NCBI RefSeq assembly: GCF_032118995.1
Contig: NC_092661.1
Span: forward strand, 684,501 to 748,500
Source of the DNA: Asterias amurensis
Taxonomy: Eukaryota; Echinodermata; Asteroidea; Forcipulatida; Asteriidae
Length of the DNA stretch: 64,000 bases
Direction: 5' to 3'
Positions within the stretch are counted from its first letter, which is position 1. Every line of letters starts with the position of its first letter. The position numbers were made by a program, and so were the translations under genes. The notes below the pieces were generated by a model that did not search any database, had not been told where the DNA came from, and saw nothing but the letters and a program-made list of their open reading frames with translations. Below, one piece after another: positions 31,200 through 45,200 of the stretch.

Positions 31200-32750
31200 T
31201 TTAAATTATTGGAGATATTTTGTGAACGCTTTGGGGAGAAGAAAATATAAAAAAAATAATAACCTAAAACTTTAAGAGTTGAGAAACAGAAACAGAGAAA
31301 CAACAAATAATTGTTCGATAGCCTTAAAGACCTTTGTATAAACCGATTCAGACATCTTTATCAATCTGTTTTATTAATGTTTAATATTTAAGCAAACCTA
31401 AATTCACTTTTTTTTGTTTAGCCGTTTCAAAATGCTTCCCAACCATAACTACGTACAGTAAACGTATGCAAAATAATTATTGTTAGCGGCCTCACCTATT
31501 GACTTTTACAAGAATAGGCTGAACGTGGGCTATAGGCACAAAACCAATCCTTACACATTCAGCGAAGCGTACTCTCCCATTGTAAGATAGAGTAGAATTC
31601 ACCCTCTAGTCATTTCCATTAACATGTATATTTCATGGTCATAAACTACAACAAAATCCCTCACGTAAAACTCGATCAGGTTGGGACTATAATGGTCCCG
31701 GAATTTCGCGCGAGACTTGCTTAGTCTACACAGAATGTAGTGAAATATATATTACAAGCAAATGCAATCGTACAATAACAGAAAACAAAAACTAAAAACC
31801 AAGACAAAAACACATGGTGGAGATGGAGGGCCCAGAAAAATCAGAGCTTGTCGATGGTTCGATAAACAATTTGGCGAAAACAAACTTTTATCCTTGAACC
31901 GTATGCATGATTTATTAACTCATTCTTCTCACGTAGCTTAAGTGGGGTCCAAACGTGAGGCCGGCGAACAATGTATTGCAGTTGGAAGCGGTTTGATATC
32001 ATCCATTTCTATTACCTTTAAAAATAATATCAGTAAATTAATAAGTTTGCTTGGTACATAAAACTAAATTGAAGAGGATGCCTGAATTGACTTATACAGT
32101 CAGAGATGGACAACAGACTAATGTGTTGGACTCCACACTACAAATTTGAATAACAAATACAACACGACTGTGAAGCGAGCTCGCCAATATTAAACAACTT
32201 AAAAAACATACTTTTAGCCTTTATTAATCATTTGATATATACGTTTAATCACTCTTGAAATGAATGCAATAATTGAAGACTGAATCAATGCATCTGATGG
32301 CAATCAAAGTAATGCAACAAGGCATAACTCTGCATAAAACCTCAGTGTTGCGTGTCCCATAGGGTGTGTGCCTATTATTGGAGTTCAATTTGACAGAGCG
32401 CTACATGCGCGAAAGTCACAAGGTCAAACTACAAGCTATAAACATTTCAGTTGAAAACATACTGGGGAAGAAGAGAAAAGCGAAAGGGCGAAACATGAAA
32501 AGCACTCTAGAGATTAATAAAGTTGCACAAAAATAATACCAAAGTGGGTCATGTTACAAACATTCTTGTTAAAGTTGTGTGTTTTCAATAAATCAATTAT
32601 CGGCCTCTGAAATATGGTGTGAAAGGGCGACGCAACTGTCTACATAGGTCAATATAGTTGACTAAGCTGTTAGTTACCTATGATGGGGGATCATTTTAAT
32701 CCTGTATACTATAGTTCTGTTTACGTTTAATTTAGGTATGATGAAACTCC
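31200..32750. other. Spacer without recognised feature
   Basis: Mostly unique AT-rich DNA. No long frame, RNA gene or known repeat was recognised. Confidence 0.35.
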
Positions 32751-32756
32751 ATCTTC

Positions 32757-33015
32757 CCATTGTGTGTCCTCCTTCTATATTTAGGTCATCCCTTCCGTCT
32801 TCCTTTGTGTGTCCTCAAAATTTTAATCCCTTCTCCTTCTGTCTTCCTTTGTGTGACCCCAACATTTTAATCCCTTCTCCTTCCGTCTTCCTTTGTGTGT
32901 CCCCAACATTTTAACCCCTTTCCTTTGTGTGTCCCCAAAATTTTAATCCCTTTCCTTTGTGTGTCCCCAAAATTTTAATCCGTTTTCCAAATAATATTTT
33001 CCTTTGTGTGTCCCC
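32757..33015. repeat. Minisatellite built on CCTTTGTGTGTCCCC
   Basis: CCTTTGTGTGTCCCCAAAAT, then TTTAATCC and pyrimidine tracts recur six or so times. The period shrinks from about 60 bp on the left to about 37 bp on the right, suggesting stepwise contraction of the unit. Confidence 0.8.
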
Positions 33016-33039
33016 ATCAGACGCATCCTTCTACTTTGG

Positions 33040-33377
33040 CAATCACTCAAAATAATTATCAGCATAAAACCTCACTTGGTAACGAGTAATGGGGAGAGGT
33101 TGATGGTATAAAACATTGTGAGAAACGGCTCCCTCTGAAGTAACATAGTTTTCGAGAAAGAAGTAATTTTCTACGAATTTGATTTCGAGACCTCAAGTTT
33201 AGAATTTGAGGTCTCGAACTCAAGCATCTGAAAGCACACAACTTCGTGTGACAAGATTTTTCTTTCTTCAATAGTTATCTCGCAACTCCGACGACCAATC
33301 GAGCTCAAATTTATGTTGGTTACACCAAGTGAGAAGACTGGTCTTTGACAATTACCAATAGTGTCAAGTGTCTTTAC
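33040..33377. repeat. Foldback MITE family A, copy
   Basis: GGCAATCACTCAAAATAATT through ATAGTGTCAAGTGTCTTTAC. The outer 25 bp of the left end are replaced by unrelated CTTCTACTTT. The central hairpin GAGACCTCAAGTTTAGAATT / TGAGGTCTCGAA is intact. Confidence 0.8.
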
Positions 33378-34690
33378 GACAGAAAAAAAAACGAACAACA
33401 CTCCCTAGACAAAGGTGACCAGACAATGTGTATACACTTATACTAGGTTTAACAAAGCAGTACCACTATTGGAAATATTGATTAGGTAAACGAGGAACAA
33501 TGCTGCTGTAAAAGGTCAGTCTTGCACTTGATACTTTTTACAGCATTTCCTCATTATTGTGTTATAACAACACATCTCTTTTATGTTAAAACACTTACTA
33601 TACGCTTGTGTATACAATTTACGCCACCTTTGCGTACATGCTTATGTGACAGCGCCCTCTTGTGATGTGAACAGTGAACAGCGAAGAGCAAGTTCAGAAC
33701 TAGCGTAAATGTCTGACGTCATTCTTCGAGGCTCGTGAATAAAGACAGGGGCCCAGTCTAGTTCAGAACAGAATCATAGGGAAACATAAAAGTACCTTTA
33801 ATTGTTGATTATTAAAGTGCACATCTATCCCATCCCAGGCAAACAACTCAATGAGAACACATCTAAGAATGATGACAGATCAGAAGGAATGAACTACAAA
33901 GCATTGCAGGACAAGAAGCTCACTGTGACGGAAGTTACTTCAGCACAAAGCCTTGAAGAAGTTACGCTACCCCTCTTCCAGATCCTGTTTCTTGTCCTTC
34001 GTTCTTTCTTCTTATCTGGTTCTCGATGCTTCAACTTAATATGTTTTTCTTTCTTGTGACTCTCAACCCGGACTTGGTTCAACTGACAAACAATGATCAG
34101 GCTTTGGGTAAATTTGGGTTGATAATAGTTATGCAGTTTAGATAGTAGTCGTACTCCAGCCTTAACAGTTTCACCGACCTAAGCTTATCTACCATTTCCA
34201 CAATGTCGTTTAATCTTTAACAAGTGTAATGACTAAGGATAATTAAGTACCATATTTTATGTATTGAGGCTACTTTCCAGTACAGACCCAGTGTAGCTCT
34301 ACTTTCAAGCTTCCATTGTGAGTTTCCATCCAAGGTCGTCCAGTGTATATCTGTATGTAACCACAAGAGGGCGGTACACCTCTCACAATCACGACATTCA
34401 AATACATGCATGAGTCATAATGATTCAATAATAATGACTTTGTTTCTGGGTTGTTTTATATTGGACCGGACAATGGGTCACTATAGGACAGTTTTAGCCC
34501 TCTACAAGGTCATGGGTTAATTCATGTGCCCCTATGTGGACTTCTACTGGGTAAAAACAGAACTAAGAAGAGAACGGCAAGTAGGTTGCGCTCCAAATAA
34601 TCACATGCCCTTTTCGAAACAACGGCTTCGGCTTTAGATTTGACTTAGTGCTCGGTTTTCTGTTCTGCAGCCCCGAGAGCGTATACGCAA
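33378..34690. other. Spacer without recognised gene
   Basis: An 85-residue frame at 33802-34059 has no recognisable domain or splice context. Nothing else stands out. Confidence 0.35.
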
Positions 34691-34714
34691 AGCGCAAAAG
34701 TTGTGTGCTTTAGA

Positions 34715-34891
34715 TCCTTAAATTATTTTAGTGAGAAATATCTCTTTCTCGAAAACTACGTTACTTCATGGGAGCCGTTTCTCATCATATTTTATACCTT
34801 CAACAGCTTTCCATTACTCGTTACCAAGTAAGGTTTCATGCTAACAATTAGTTTGAGTAACTTACACCAATAGTGTCCAGTGCCTTTAAGG
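34715..34891. repeat. Foldback MITE family A, right half
   Basis: GTGAGAAATATCTCTTTCTC, GGGAGCCGTTTCTCATCA and ACCAATAGTGTCCAGTGCCT then TTAA. Confidence 0.7.
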
Positions 34892-35177
34892 CGGTAAAAA
34901 GAAGATAAATTAAAGATACATGTTTTATGTTCTTAAATAGTTTGCTCAGACAAAAGGTCCCAAATGATTATAAATTAATAAATATTACTCTTTTAACAAT
35001 CGCACGAAATACTTCAGAAAAACACATACTGATGACTTTAAAAACACAAACATGGTCTGCTGCGTATGAGACTATGTTGTTATACAACACACACAAAAAA
35101 AACACGTGCGAATGGCAATGGGTCAGTATTTGGCTGGCTACCCAAAACACAAGTTTATAGTTTTATTGAAAGGATTG

Positions 35178-35243
35178 AAATATACCGTCCCCGTAACTAC
35201 ACTGCGCTTAACAATATTACCGACTTGATTTCAAGACGAGTGG
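35178..35243 (+). repeat. Short dispersed repeat shared with 42733-42788
   Basis: TACCGTCCCCGT, then CGCTTAACAATATTACCGAC and TTGATTTC occur at both places in the same order. The family is unknown. Confidence 0.55.
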
Positions 35244-35249
35244 ATGGCA

Positions 35250-36200
35250 AAACCCTATTGTGCTCATATCCTTCTGTAGACCAATGATAAAACAAAAAAG
35301 GAAAAATGACTCCATAAAAAAATGCTAATAATGCAGAAAAGAAAATCCCTTTATCAGCTTTGTGATATTATTTGCATGATGGTCTATGAATATAATAGTC
35401 GTGTGCTTGGCAATGGGTCTAAACGGATATGCTACACCTACATGGTCCTTTCCTTTTCCTGTTTATTTTGGTCCATCCTATCTTATCTTATTCCTGAATC
35501 AACGAATAACAACTTATCCAAAAAAGGGACATCACAAAAAATGCATGAATTAAAGGATTGCACTCGGACGTTAAATTAAACACTGATGTTTTCTATAGGC
35601 CATGTTAGTTAGAAGGAGAGGTAGTTTTCCACCATTCAAAGATGATGAGAGATTCTTGTTTGTATCTCCTCTCCGAAGTCCAGCACATTAGACACACATT
35701 TTCAATTCTGGACAAAACCTCAGATTAAACAATAGGAAACAGCTCACAAGATAACGCAGTTTCAACCACTGGTTACCTTTGATACATGACTTGTGTTCAA
35801 CCCATGTGCTGCTTTAAAACCGGGAAACCGTAGCATCGCTCCCTGGTTTATGCCTCAACAGAAGCGTCAACTAATTTATTCAAACACAACAGTGGTAACC
35901 ATAGCCTCCAAACTTGTCATTGTCTTGTGTATTATAGCAGAGTTATTGTTTTTTGCGCCAGGAGTGTCATCATTGACAGACATTGCGCACTAGAACTGAT
36001 CAACATTATTCATTATTATTATGATGGTTCAAACGCACCAACCGTTGACAAAGTGACGTATGGCCTAGTTCACATAAATTATACCAAGGTTAGGGGCGTG
36101 TCTTTGAAGCGAGTCACGGCGAGACGTTGGTAGATCGGGCAGCAGTGTTCCCCCGTGCACATTCACGACTGTGCGGTGTTGCTGAAGTAGCTGATTTATC
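35250..36200. other. Spacer and 5' flank of the CAP-domain gene
   Basis: No gene is seen. Near 36050-36130 a GTGACGTATGG (CRE-like) and GGGGCGTGTC (GC/CACC-box-like) lie 100-180 bp before the start codon and could be promoter elements, by position only. Confidence 0.3.
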
Positions 36201-36233
36201 AACAAGAAAAAGATTGCAGCTTCCCGGAGAATA

Positions 36234-39200
36234 ATGGAGATGAAACAAGTTCTTTGTTTGAGATGGGTCCTTGCGGTGTGTCTTCTCTCACTGTGCTGGG
36301 CTCTTCAAGGCAACGAGAAGACAAGCTTTGCTTTATATAACGACCAAGTCCGGGGAAGTCTTCACCGTGAAACCAGGGAGGTTCATGGGGAGAAAGTGCG
36401 CGTTGTACGGCAGGCCTCTGGGGTGAAGACGTATACAGCTGATGAGCAGAAGTCTTTACTAGATGCTCATTTGGAATATAGAAGGAGCGTGAGCCCTAGT
36501 GCTGCAGATATGAATAAAATAGTAAGTAGAAATAAAGTGCCTTCTTGTCAGTAGCAAGAATGTTTTGCCATTTTATAGGGATTTTAATTTTAGGAAAAGT
36601 GGGACAAAAAAAGGGTTTTAATTATTTGGGAAACTAATATTAGGAGCAGGCCTAGTGGATAATGTTTTAAAGAGCGTGCGTGTATATGCCCTATATATTT
36701 TAGGGTAAAGGGAACTTAAAACGCCAAGTATAAAGGACACTATTTTAGGGAATATTTATAAAAGGGAGTGCACGGGAAAGTGATTTTGTTTTCTTTCGTT
36801 GGTAGACCTGTCCAGCAAACCCAGCCTTAGCAATGTCAACCTCAACTCTGCTACATGCAGAACCATACAAGCCCGTAATTAACTAATTCCACCATGGAGC
36901 AAGAAATAAACAAAAACATATTTCATGTTAAATCAAGACGGTTCACACTCACAAAACCATACATCAAAAATTAAATAGATCACACAATGCACGGCACCAC
37001 GCGTGCTGCATTATGGGGGTAGATAATAATTATAATAAATTAGGAATACAAATTAGTTTCGAGATGCGAGTTCAATGCCGATACGACCGTCTTTCATCAG
37101 CCTGTATTAATGCTCCTTATTTCCAGTTGACCGATTTCAAACATTCCCTTTAAAGGCACGTGACACTATTGGTGTAAGTTACTCAAAATAATTATTAGCA
37201 TAAAACCTTCTTGGTAACGCGTAATAGGGGAGCTCTTGATAGTATAAAACATTGTGAGAAACGGCTCCCTCTGAAGTAACGTCTATAGATTTGAGAAAGA
37301 AGTAATTTCTCACTCGACTAATAAAACAATTTTATTGGTATTTGAAAACACACAATCATTGTGGGAGAAGGTTTTTTTTCTTAGTCTTTAACTTCAATGA
37401 CCATGAATTGAGCCCAAATTTCAACAGGGCTGTTATTGGGTGCGTTCGTTTAGCTTCCCTGGGTCGACCCCGTCGTGTGGGTTTTTTTCTTTCCAGGACG
37501 AACGTGTGCAGATAATTACCCACGTTCGTCCTGGGAAAAAAAAAACGCCACACACCGGGGTAGACCCAGGGCAGCTAAACGAACGCACCCATAGTATGCA
37601 TATGTTAGGATACACACAGCTTGAATACTGGTGTTTGACCATTACCAGAGTTGCCCAGTGCCTTTAAGACAGGAGTAATTTTATTCCAGTCTGCATCAAT
37701 GTTGACCTCTTTCGTTCATGGATTATTTGCAACCTCTCTACCCTCGACCCAATCAAGCCCGAATGCAGACTGTATGGGGGACCGAGTCATTATGTAGTGA
37801 ATGTCAGAGGCCTTAGTAAAAATTATAATATATTAAAAAATAAATCATGATATTGATAACGCATCATTTCATGCAGACTCATATACAAAGCTCTCTATAA
37901 GATGCAGAAGCTGTACAGAGCAAAATATTAGCGTTTTGCAAACCCGAATAAAGGTATTTTATATGATTGTTAAAAAAAAAGTTAAAAAAAGAAGAAATAC
38001 TCAATGATTGATAGCTATTAAGATTTATACCGCGTGCTAATACCATTTCCCCCGATGTATACACAATGGAACGTTTGAACTTCGCTACACATCCTTAACA
38101 TTTAACTTTAAAATGTTGATTGTGAGATGTATGGTTTCCGCATTGGTTAATGTTAAATCCAGATGCGTTGACATTGAGTCTGGATGGAGGTTCCTTGAGG
38201 AATTTCATGACAGCATAATAATTCACATAACGGCGTTGTTGTCTCAAGGAAGTATATTCACATAATTTGAGTTGAGGGACCAACCAATATGTTGGTTATC
38301 GGTTGGGTGAACTGGTAAATTTAAATTCATTTTATTTATTTATTTATTTTTTCTTTACCCTGGGGAAACCTTTCGGTGAAACACTGTTTTTCAGAGGTGC
38401 CCAGCAACTACAAACACATTAATTTACAATAAAATATTGATTAAGAGCGATTGAGCGACATTCAAAATAGAAACAGCCAAATTAAAATAAAGACTGTGGA
38501 TATACGACAACAGCACAAAAACTTTACAACAAGAAAAATATACAATAGAGACAAAGGTTAACAATTCAATTCAATTCAATTCAATCAATTTAAGTGTAAT
38601 ATAATAATAATAACCGTATTTATAACGCGCCTTTTGCCAAAGGATACAAAGCGCCAGGTATCATTACTGCAAGGAGTGGGGCGAATTTTGAGATATAAGA
38701 CCTAATCCTTAAGCACCATGTAATGGTTTACAAGGTGCTATGGCGCAATATGCTGCCAATCCAGCCAGGAACCCCTTCTCTTTTCGATAAGTGCACTGGG
38801 TTCTTTTACATGCGTTTGCACAACACATGGGACCAACGGCTTTACGTCCCATCCGAAGGACGAAGCAATGGTTATGTGTCTTGCTTAAGGATACAAGTGT
38901 CACGGCTGGGGATAATATGCACTTGAAGAAAATCTTTGCTTGTTGAATCGTTCGATGCTTGTTAAGTTGCTTGATGGTTTAAGTCCTAATTAAGCATGGG
39001 TTTTAGCTGCAATGTAGATTATGATTCAAAGTGACACCAATCATCAAAGCAACTCGGCAAACATTACCTGTAATGATTATTCTGTAACTCATATTTCCAT
39101 TTATTTGTTCTTTCGAAGGGTTGGAATCTAGAACTCGCTAACCTATAGCGAAGGGCTGGGCCGAGGGGTGTCAAATCGAACAAAGATATCTTTATGAAAT

Positions 39201-42200
39201 TGGGCCCAGATATTAATATAAAGACACAAATCATGTAAAATAGTAGCCACCCGGAAAACATTAGTATTATTTTGTCTTTCATATTTTATTTCCATTTGTG
39301 TGTTCTTTTGAAGGGATGGAATCTAGAGCTTGCTGGCCTAGCGAAGGGCTGGGCCGAGAGGTGTCAATTCGAACATGGGCACCCCTCGACACCCATATCA
39401 TTCAATGGAGTGATTGCTCAGAATATTTGGCAGGGGAGTAACTCTTATAGTTTGACGAGAGCTGTTGAAGCATGGTACGAGGAGACCGAAGATTATGATT
39501 ACAGTTCAGCGTCTTGTGCTTCGGGTAAAGAGTGTGGTCATTACAGAGTGGTGAGTTTTTATGTTCAGTTTAGTTTTGTTTTTATAATTTTCAGCAGTTT
39601 GGTTCTATAATTTTGTTTTAAGTGTTAATTTCTCCTGATGAAGATCAGAGCATACTGATCGAAACGTCAGAGCATACTGATGAAAACATCGAGTTTAAAG
39701 AACTAACCCCTCATCTCAATTCGATATTATCATTGCATGATGTTACCGCCCACCTTAGGCCTACCATCGGTGTATTTTATTTACAAGAATTTTGTACAAA
39801 TGTTAAATACATTTGATTCCCTATAATAGTGAAATACAGTCTTGAGTCTTCCTTCAAGTAGTTATCTTGTATTCCATGCATACGCGCAAGACTTGTAAAG
39901 TTTATTGTAATTTTACACCAAAAACGGAGCTCTATAATAGTCTGGTAACCATAGGGCCCACTTTCAAAAGTTCAAAAAATACTCTATAAATAACCTCTGG
40001 AATTTGAAGGCAAGAAACCCTTGCAAAGTTCACCGTTTCACCCCTTGGCTTTGAATCGTAAACACCCCCACATGAGCGCAGGTACAAACAATAAAATAAT
40101 ATGCGTGATTGTTTACAGCTGTTAATGTGCTTTTCGCCACAACCATGGCCTAACTCTCGTTCTACCCTAAGGAATATTTGGAAAATTTATATATGTGCAT
40201 GTTGTTCTGCGCCTTTGAGATTTTTATGATATTGAGACCCTTTCAAATTAATTTTTTTTATGTAAAAAAAAACACAAAAAAAAAAAACACGTTGAGGTAG
40301 GTGGTAACACGATATTGGTTTTCGGAATGTCGACAACTCTTCGAAGAATTTATATTTTGGGTCAACTTTAAAGGGAAGGTACACGTTTGGTAATTGTCAA
40401 AGACCAGTGTCGACACTTGGTGTATCCCATCATAAGCATAAAATAACAAGCCTGTGAAAGTTTGAGCTCAATTGGTCATCGGAGTTGCGAGAAAATGATG
40501 AAAGAAAAAACACCCTTTAATATAAGAACGTGTCCCTTTAACCCTTTAACACTTTAGATTCTAATCCTTTGTCCCCAGCTTTCATTTATAATATTTGAAA
40601 TATTTTACTACTATTTTTATTGTTTTAATTTAACCTACATACAGATGGTGTTCGGAAACTTACAAGAAATAGGATGTGGCACAGCAGTTTGTGGAGATAA
40701 CACCTTAACAGTTTGCAACTATGGACCTAGGTAAGAATGGTGATTTGTTGCTAGGTAGGGCTTTACTGAGGTGTGTGGTCATTAACCGACATTGGGCGAG
40801 GTCTCTAAATACCCATACAAGATCTAAGTGTGATAAACTGGGACTTATTCTTTTTAAGATGCTCGTGACATCACTAAGAGGCAGTGGACACTATTAGTAA
40901 TTACTCAAAATGTTTATTAGCATAAAACCTTATACTTGGTAACAAGTAATGGGGAGAGAGGTTGATGGTATACAATGTGAGAAACGGCTCCCTCTGAAGT
41001 GGAGTACTTCTCGGGAAAGACGTCATTTTCCACGATTTTGATTTCGAGACCTCAAGTTTAGAACTTGAGGTCTCGAAATCAAGCATTATGAAAACACGCA
41101 TCTTCGTGTGACAAGGGTGTTTTTTCTTTCATTATTATCTCGCAACTTCGATGACCGATTGAGCTCAAATTTGCACATGTTTGTTATACACCAAGTGAGG
41201 AGACTGGTCTTTGACAATTACCAATAGTGTCCAGTGTCTTTAAAGGCAAGGCACACTATTGGTAATTGTCAAAGACTCAGTATTCTCACTTGGTGTATCT
41301 CAACAGATGCACAATAAATAACAAAGTGTGAAATTCTTTGGCTCAATCTGATTTGCAAGAGAAAATAAAAAAAGCACCCTTGTTTTTTCATCGAGAAATT
41401 AATACTCATCTAGGGATTGAAAAACATAATTTTGTGAATTTGTTTAAAACTTCTATGGAAATATTATTTGAAATGATAGTCCTATTTCCTGAATGTTGGT
41501 TTAGATGCAGGTTCCGCTTCACGGAAACCGTAAAGAGGTTACGCATGATTAATTAAATAGGACACGATCGAAGTGACTGCTATCATGCATCATCGATGCG
41601 GCATTACTGTCCTTAAAGGCAGTGGACACTATTGGTAATTTACTCATAAAGTTACTGTTAGCATAAAAACCAACTTGGTAACGAGTAATGGGGAGAGGTT
41701 GGTAGTATAAAACATTGTGAGAAACGGCTCCCTCTGAAGTAACATAGTGTTTGAGAAAGGAGTAATTTTCCGCGTGGGTAAACTAACTCAAATATTGAAA
41801 GACTTCAGGCATGAAGCCTATTATAATTTGTGAAGCACAACCATTTTTTGTGCAACAAGGGTTTTCTTTCCTTCATTATTTTCGTGCAACTTCGATGACC
41901 GATTGAGCCGAAGTTTTCTCAGGTTTGTTATTTTATGCATATTTTGGGATAGGCCCTACACCAAGTGAATGGTATTTGACAATTACCAACCGTGTCCAGT
42001 GCCTTTAAGCCTTTTTTGTTAGTCATCTGAAAGCACACAAATTAATTGTGCAACGACGTTTTCCCCCTTTCACTATTCTCTTAAAACTTCGATGACCAAT
42101 TGAGTCAAACATTTCACAGTTTTGTTAATATATGAATATGTTCTGATACACCAAGTTAGAACACTGTCCAGTGCATTTAACTTTAATTCTGATTAGTCAC

Positions 42201-45200
42201 CACCAGCAGTATGTGATCCGTCCCCTCGTACATGGACATGGAAGACCGAACAAACACATGCTGGTGCTCTAATTACCACTATACTCGAGTCTTTTGCTGT
42301 GGAGCTGACAAGTTCACAATTTATTGCCGCAGTCACTTTCTGACTCAGCAAGAAAATAGACATCTCCAGTTACCGAACATAATGTTTCATTATAATACGC
42401 CATATTGAATGTTCGGGCTGGGTGACTTGACTGTAAAAAAAAATTGTTTCGCTGCGAATTGACTTTGTAACCCGAGACTTTTTTTTGTTTACTTTTCCTT
42501 TCACAAGGATACACTGTATGGTTATAGTGGCACTAGACTAGATGACAAGTCGTTAGGCGCTGCCTATTTGTTACAAACACACACTCTGCCGTTCATGCAA
42601 CAGTCACAGTGCGATTATACATCCATGCAACGGTCGTAGGTAGCGCGTGTGGGCAGCTCTAACATTAGCCTTGCTCAAGGCAGTTGAATTATTCACTGAC
42701 TCACACACACATACTGGGATCGAGGATGAGTGTACCGTCCCCGTTGATACACCACGCTTAACAATATTACCGACTTGATTTCGAGACTATAGTAGCACAG
42801 AAATTTTTTTTTTCTCGACAAACTTTGTTAATTTAAACATGAACTAGAATTACTCATTATTAGAAAGAGTCGTTAATTTCTTATTTGTCAGCAGGCTCAG
42901 GCAAGATGACAGGTTGAATGTTTCTCGTCACATTGCACATAATAAGCGAGTGCCCCCACCGCTACATTACGGGAAAAACTAAAACACCAAAACATCGTAT
43001 TCTCTTTATTTCCTTAGTGTATCCCCAAATGGAGTGCCATACAAAGCTGGCCCGCCATGTGCACGGTGTTCATCGGGTCAAGGGTGGTGTGATGACAAAC
43101 TATGCAGTAAGTCAAATAATGTGCATAGAATCTGAATGGGTTTTGATCACCTGGTCCAGGTCTCACGGTGTTTAAATCTCAACCCGGGTTAAAATCTTAA
43201 CCCGATAGTTTATCTAAAGTTTTGTATATGTCAGATTGACGTTTAAAAATCATAAACAAAAATTTGTCAAGTCCTATAATAACATAAACATTACTTTTTT
43301 ATCGTGGCCGTGCGATAATTGCACTGCCGTCGATTTCACAAAACTCTTCCTAACTTAAAACTAGTCTCAGGACTTAGGACAAGTCCCAACCCTACACTGT
43401 AGCATGCAGGCCTTAAGATTAATCCTAAGTTAGGACGAGTTACTCGTCCTTACTCGAGAAAAGACGAATCCTAACTCTTTGTGAATTCCACCCCTGGTCT
43501 TCAAATGAATGCTGGGATTCGTCCTTTCTTGATTTAGGACGAGTTACTCGGCCTAACTTAGGACTTGCGTGAAGTCTTTTATATCTCCTAGGACAAGTCC
43601 TTAACTCGTTATGAAATAGAACCTGGTACTTCTGATCTGCAGAGTGTGGGTTCGAGTCCCTGTCTTGACACTTGTGTAATGCTTCGTCCTTTTGGACGTA
43701 GCAGACATTGATGCCCTGTGCTGCTGTACGTAAAATAACCAGTTACAGTCATACTTCTATAGAATAGAAGGGGCCCGGTGTTTCTTGCACTGGCTGCTGC
43801 ATGAGCCGCAGAACACTTTGTAAAGTCACGAAGGCTAAAGCAGCGGCATAAATGTTTAAAAACAAATTGTGTAGTCATTATTATTGAATTTCTACATTAA
43901 TTACACTTTGTTAATTAAATTTCAAATCTAGATCAAGACTGTTCGAGTGGATCAGGAGAAGGATGTGGTACGTATGAATACTTCATTCACAATTCGATTG
44001 TTCAAGGATCGATAATAACATTGATGCGTGAGACAGGGACATGTTGTTACATTACATAATTATTAGCAGAACATAATTAAATTTTGTATATTAAGCACAA
44101 AAGATAACCATGGACAACATACTTAGCAGAAAAAAAGTCGCCTGCCATACTATTTGTGAATAATATATGGCATGCTCATTTAAGCTACAACAGACATATC
44201 ATTCAACAATATTATGAAAAAGCTTAAAGGTCCTGATGTATGGTGCAGGTGTCTCGAATGTGCAGAACAGGAAGATAAAACCCACAATATGGTTGTTCGT
44301 CGTTATCCTCAGCTGCCCCACAAAACTAACAAACTGTGTCTGACCAAAGATATGCTAAGGCCTCGCCTACTGTTGCTTAGCTTTGTTAAAAATTTCTTAA
44401 TTATGTGTAACCTTTTTAAAGGGCAGCTCAAGCACAAAGCTACATAATGATTGTCAAAGTGAACTTTACTTGTTTTTGTTATTTGCAGAGTGTAAATTGA
44501 AGTGCCGTAACTGTGGTGTTCTTGACAGTTCCTCGTGTCAATGTGACTGCAAGGCTGGTTGGGGAGGTACAGACTGCTTTGGTAGGTACCACGTATTAGT
44601 GTAAGGACCGAACCACGCCCGTCTAATTAAAAGCATTATAGAGGGCGTGGATTTACACAACAGACATGTGAAGTTCAGGGGCCATGGTCACACGAGGCAA
44701 TAAAATATATATTTAATGTTCCTAATCAACATTTCAGTTTTCTCATTGTTTTCTTTGGGATGGTGATTTGCAGCGAGTTCCATGCATAGCCCAGGTGTAT
44801 TTTTTTAAAGTGGCTCCCTGCACGTTTTGCCTGAAAAACAAATTCACAGATAATGGCCTTGCTTTGAACAGAACTTTACTTTAAGAAGATATAGTTTATG
44901 GGGCAACCCCATAAACTATGGTGTTTCTTGCGTGAGGCATCAATAATTAACTCAACGACTTTTTATAATTGTACACAAACTTGTCATATTGCCTACTACA
45001 AGGAAAACGCACTGACTTGTGCAAACTTTGTGCCTCATATACTTTTGTAAGCTCGAGCGTGCTCTATTTATTTTGCTGTCTTTACCCTTTTTTGCAGAAA
45101 AATGTGCTGATGGGAAATCCTACTGCAGTGCTTATACTAAAGAATCTTGTATGGGTGACGTCGCAGCAATGATGGACTGCCCAGCCAAATGTGAACTGTG

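Noticed and set aside
43609-43878. 89-codon minus-strand frame
   Set aside because: It covers a SINE-like repeat inside a CAP-gene intron.
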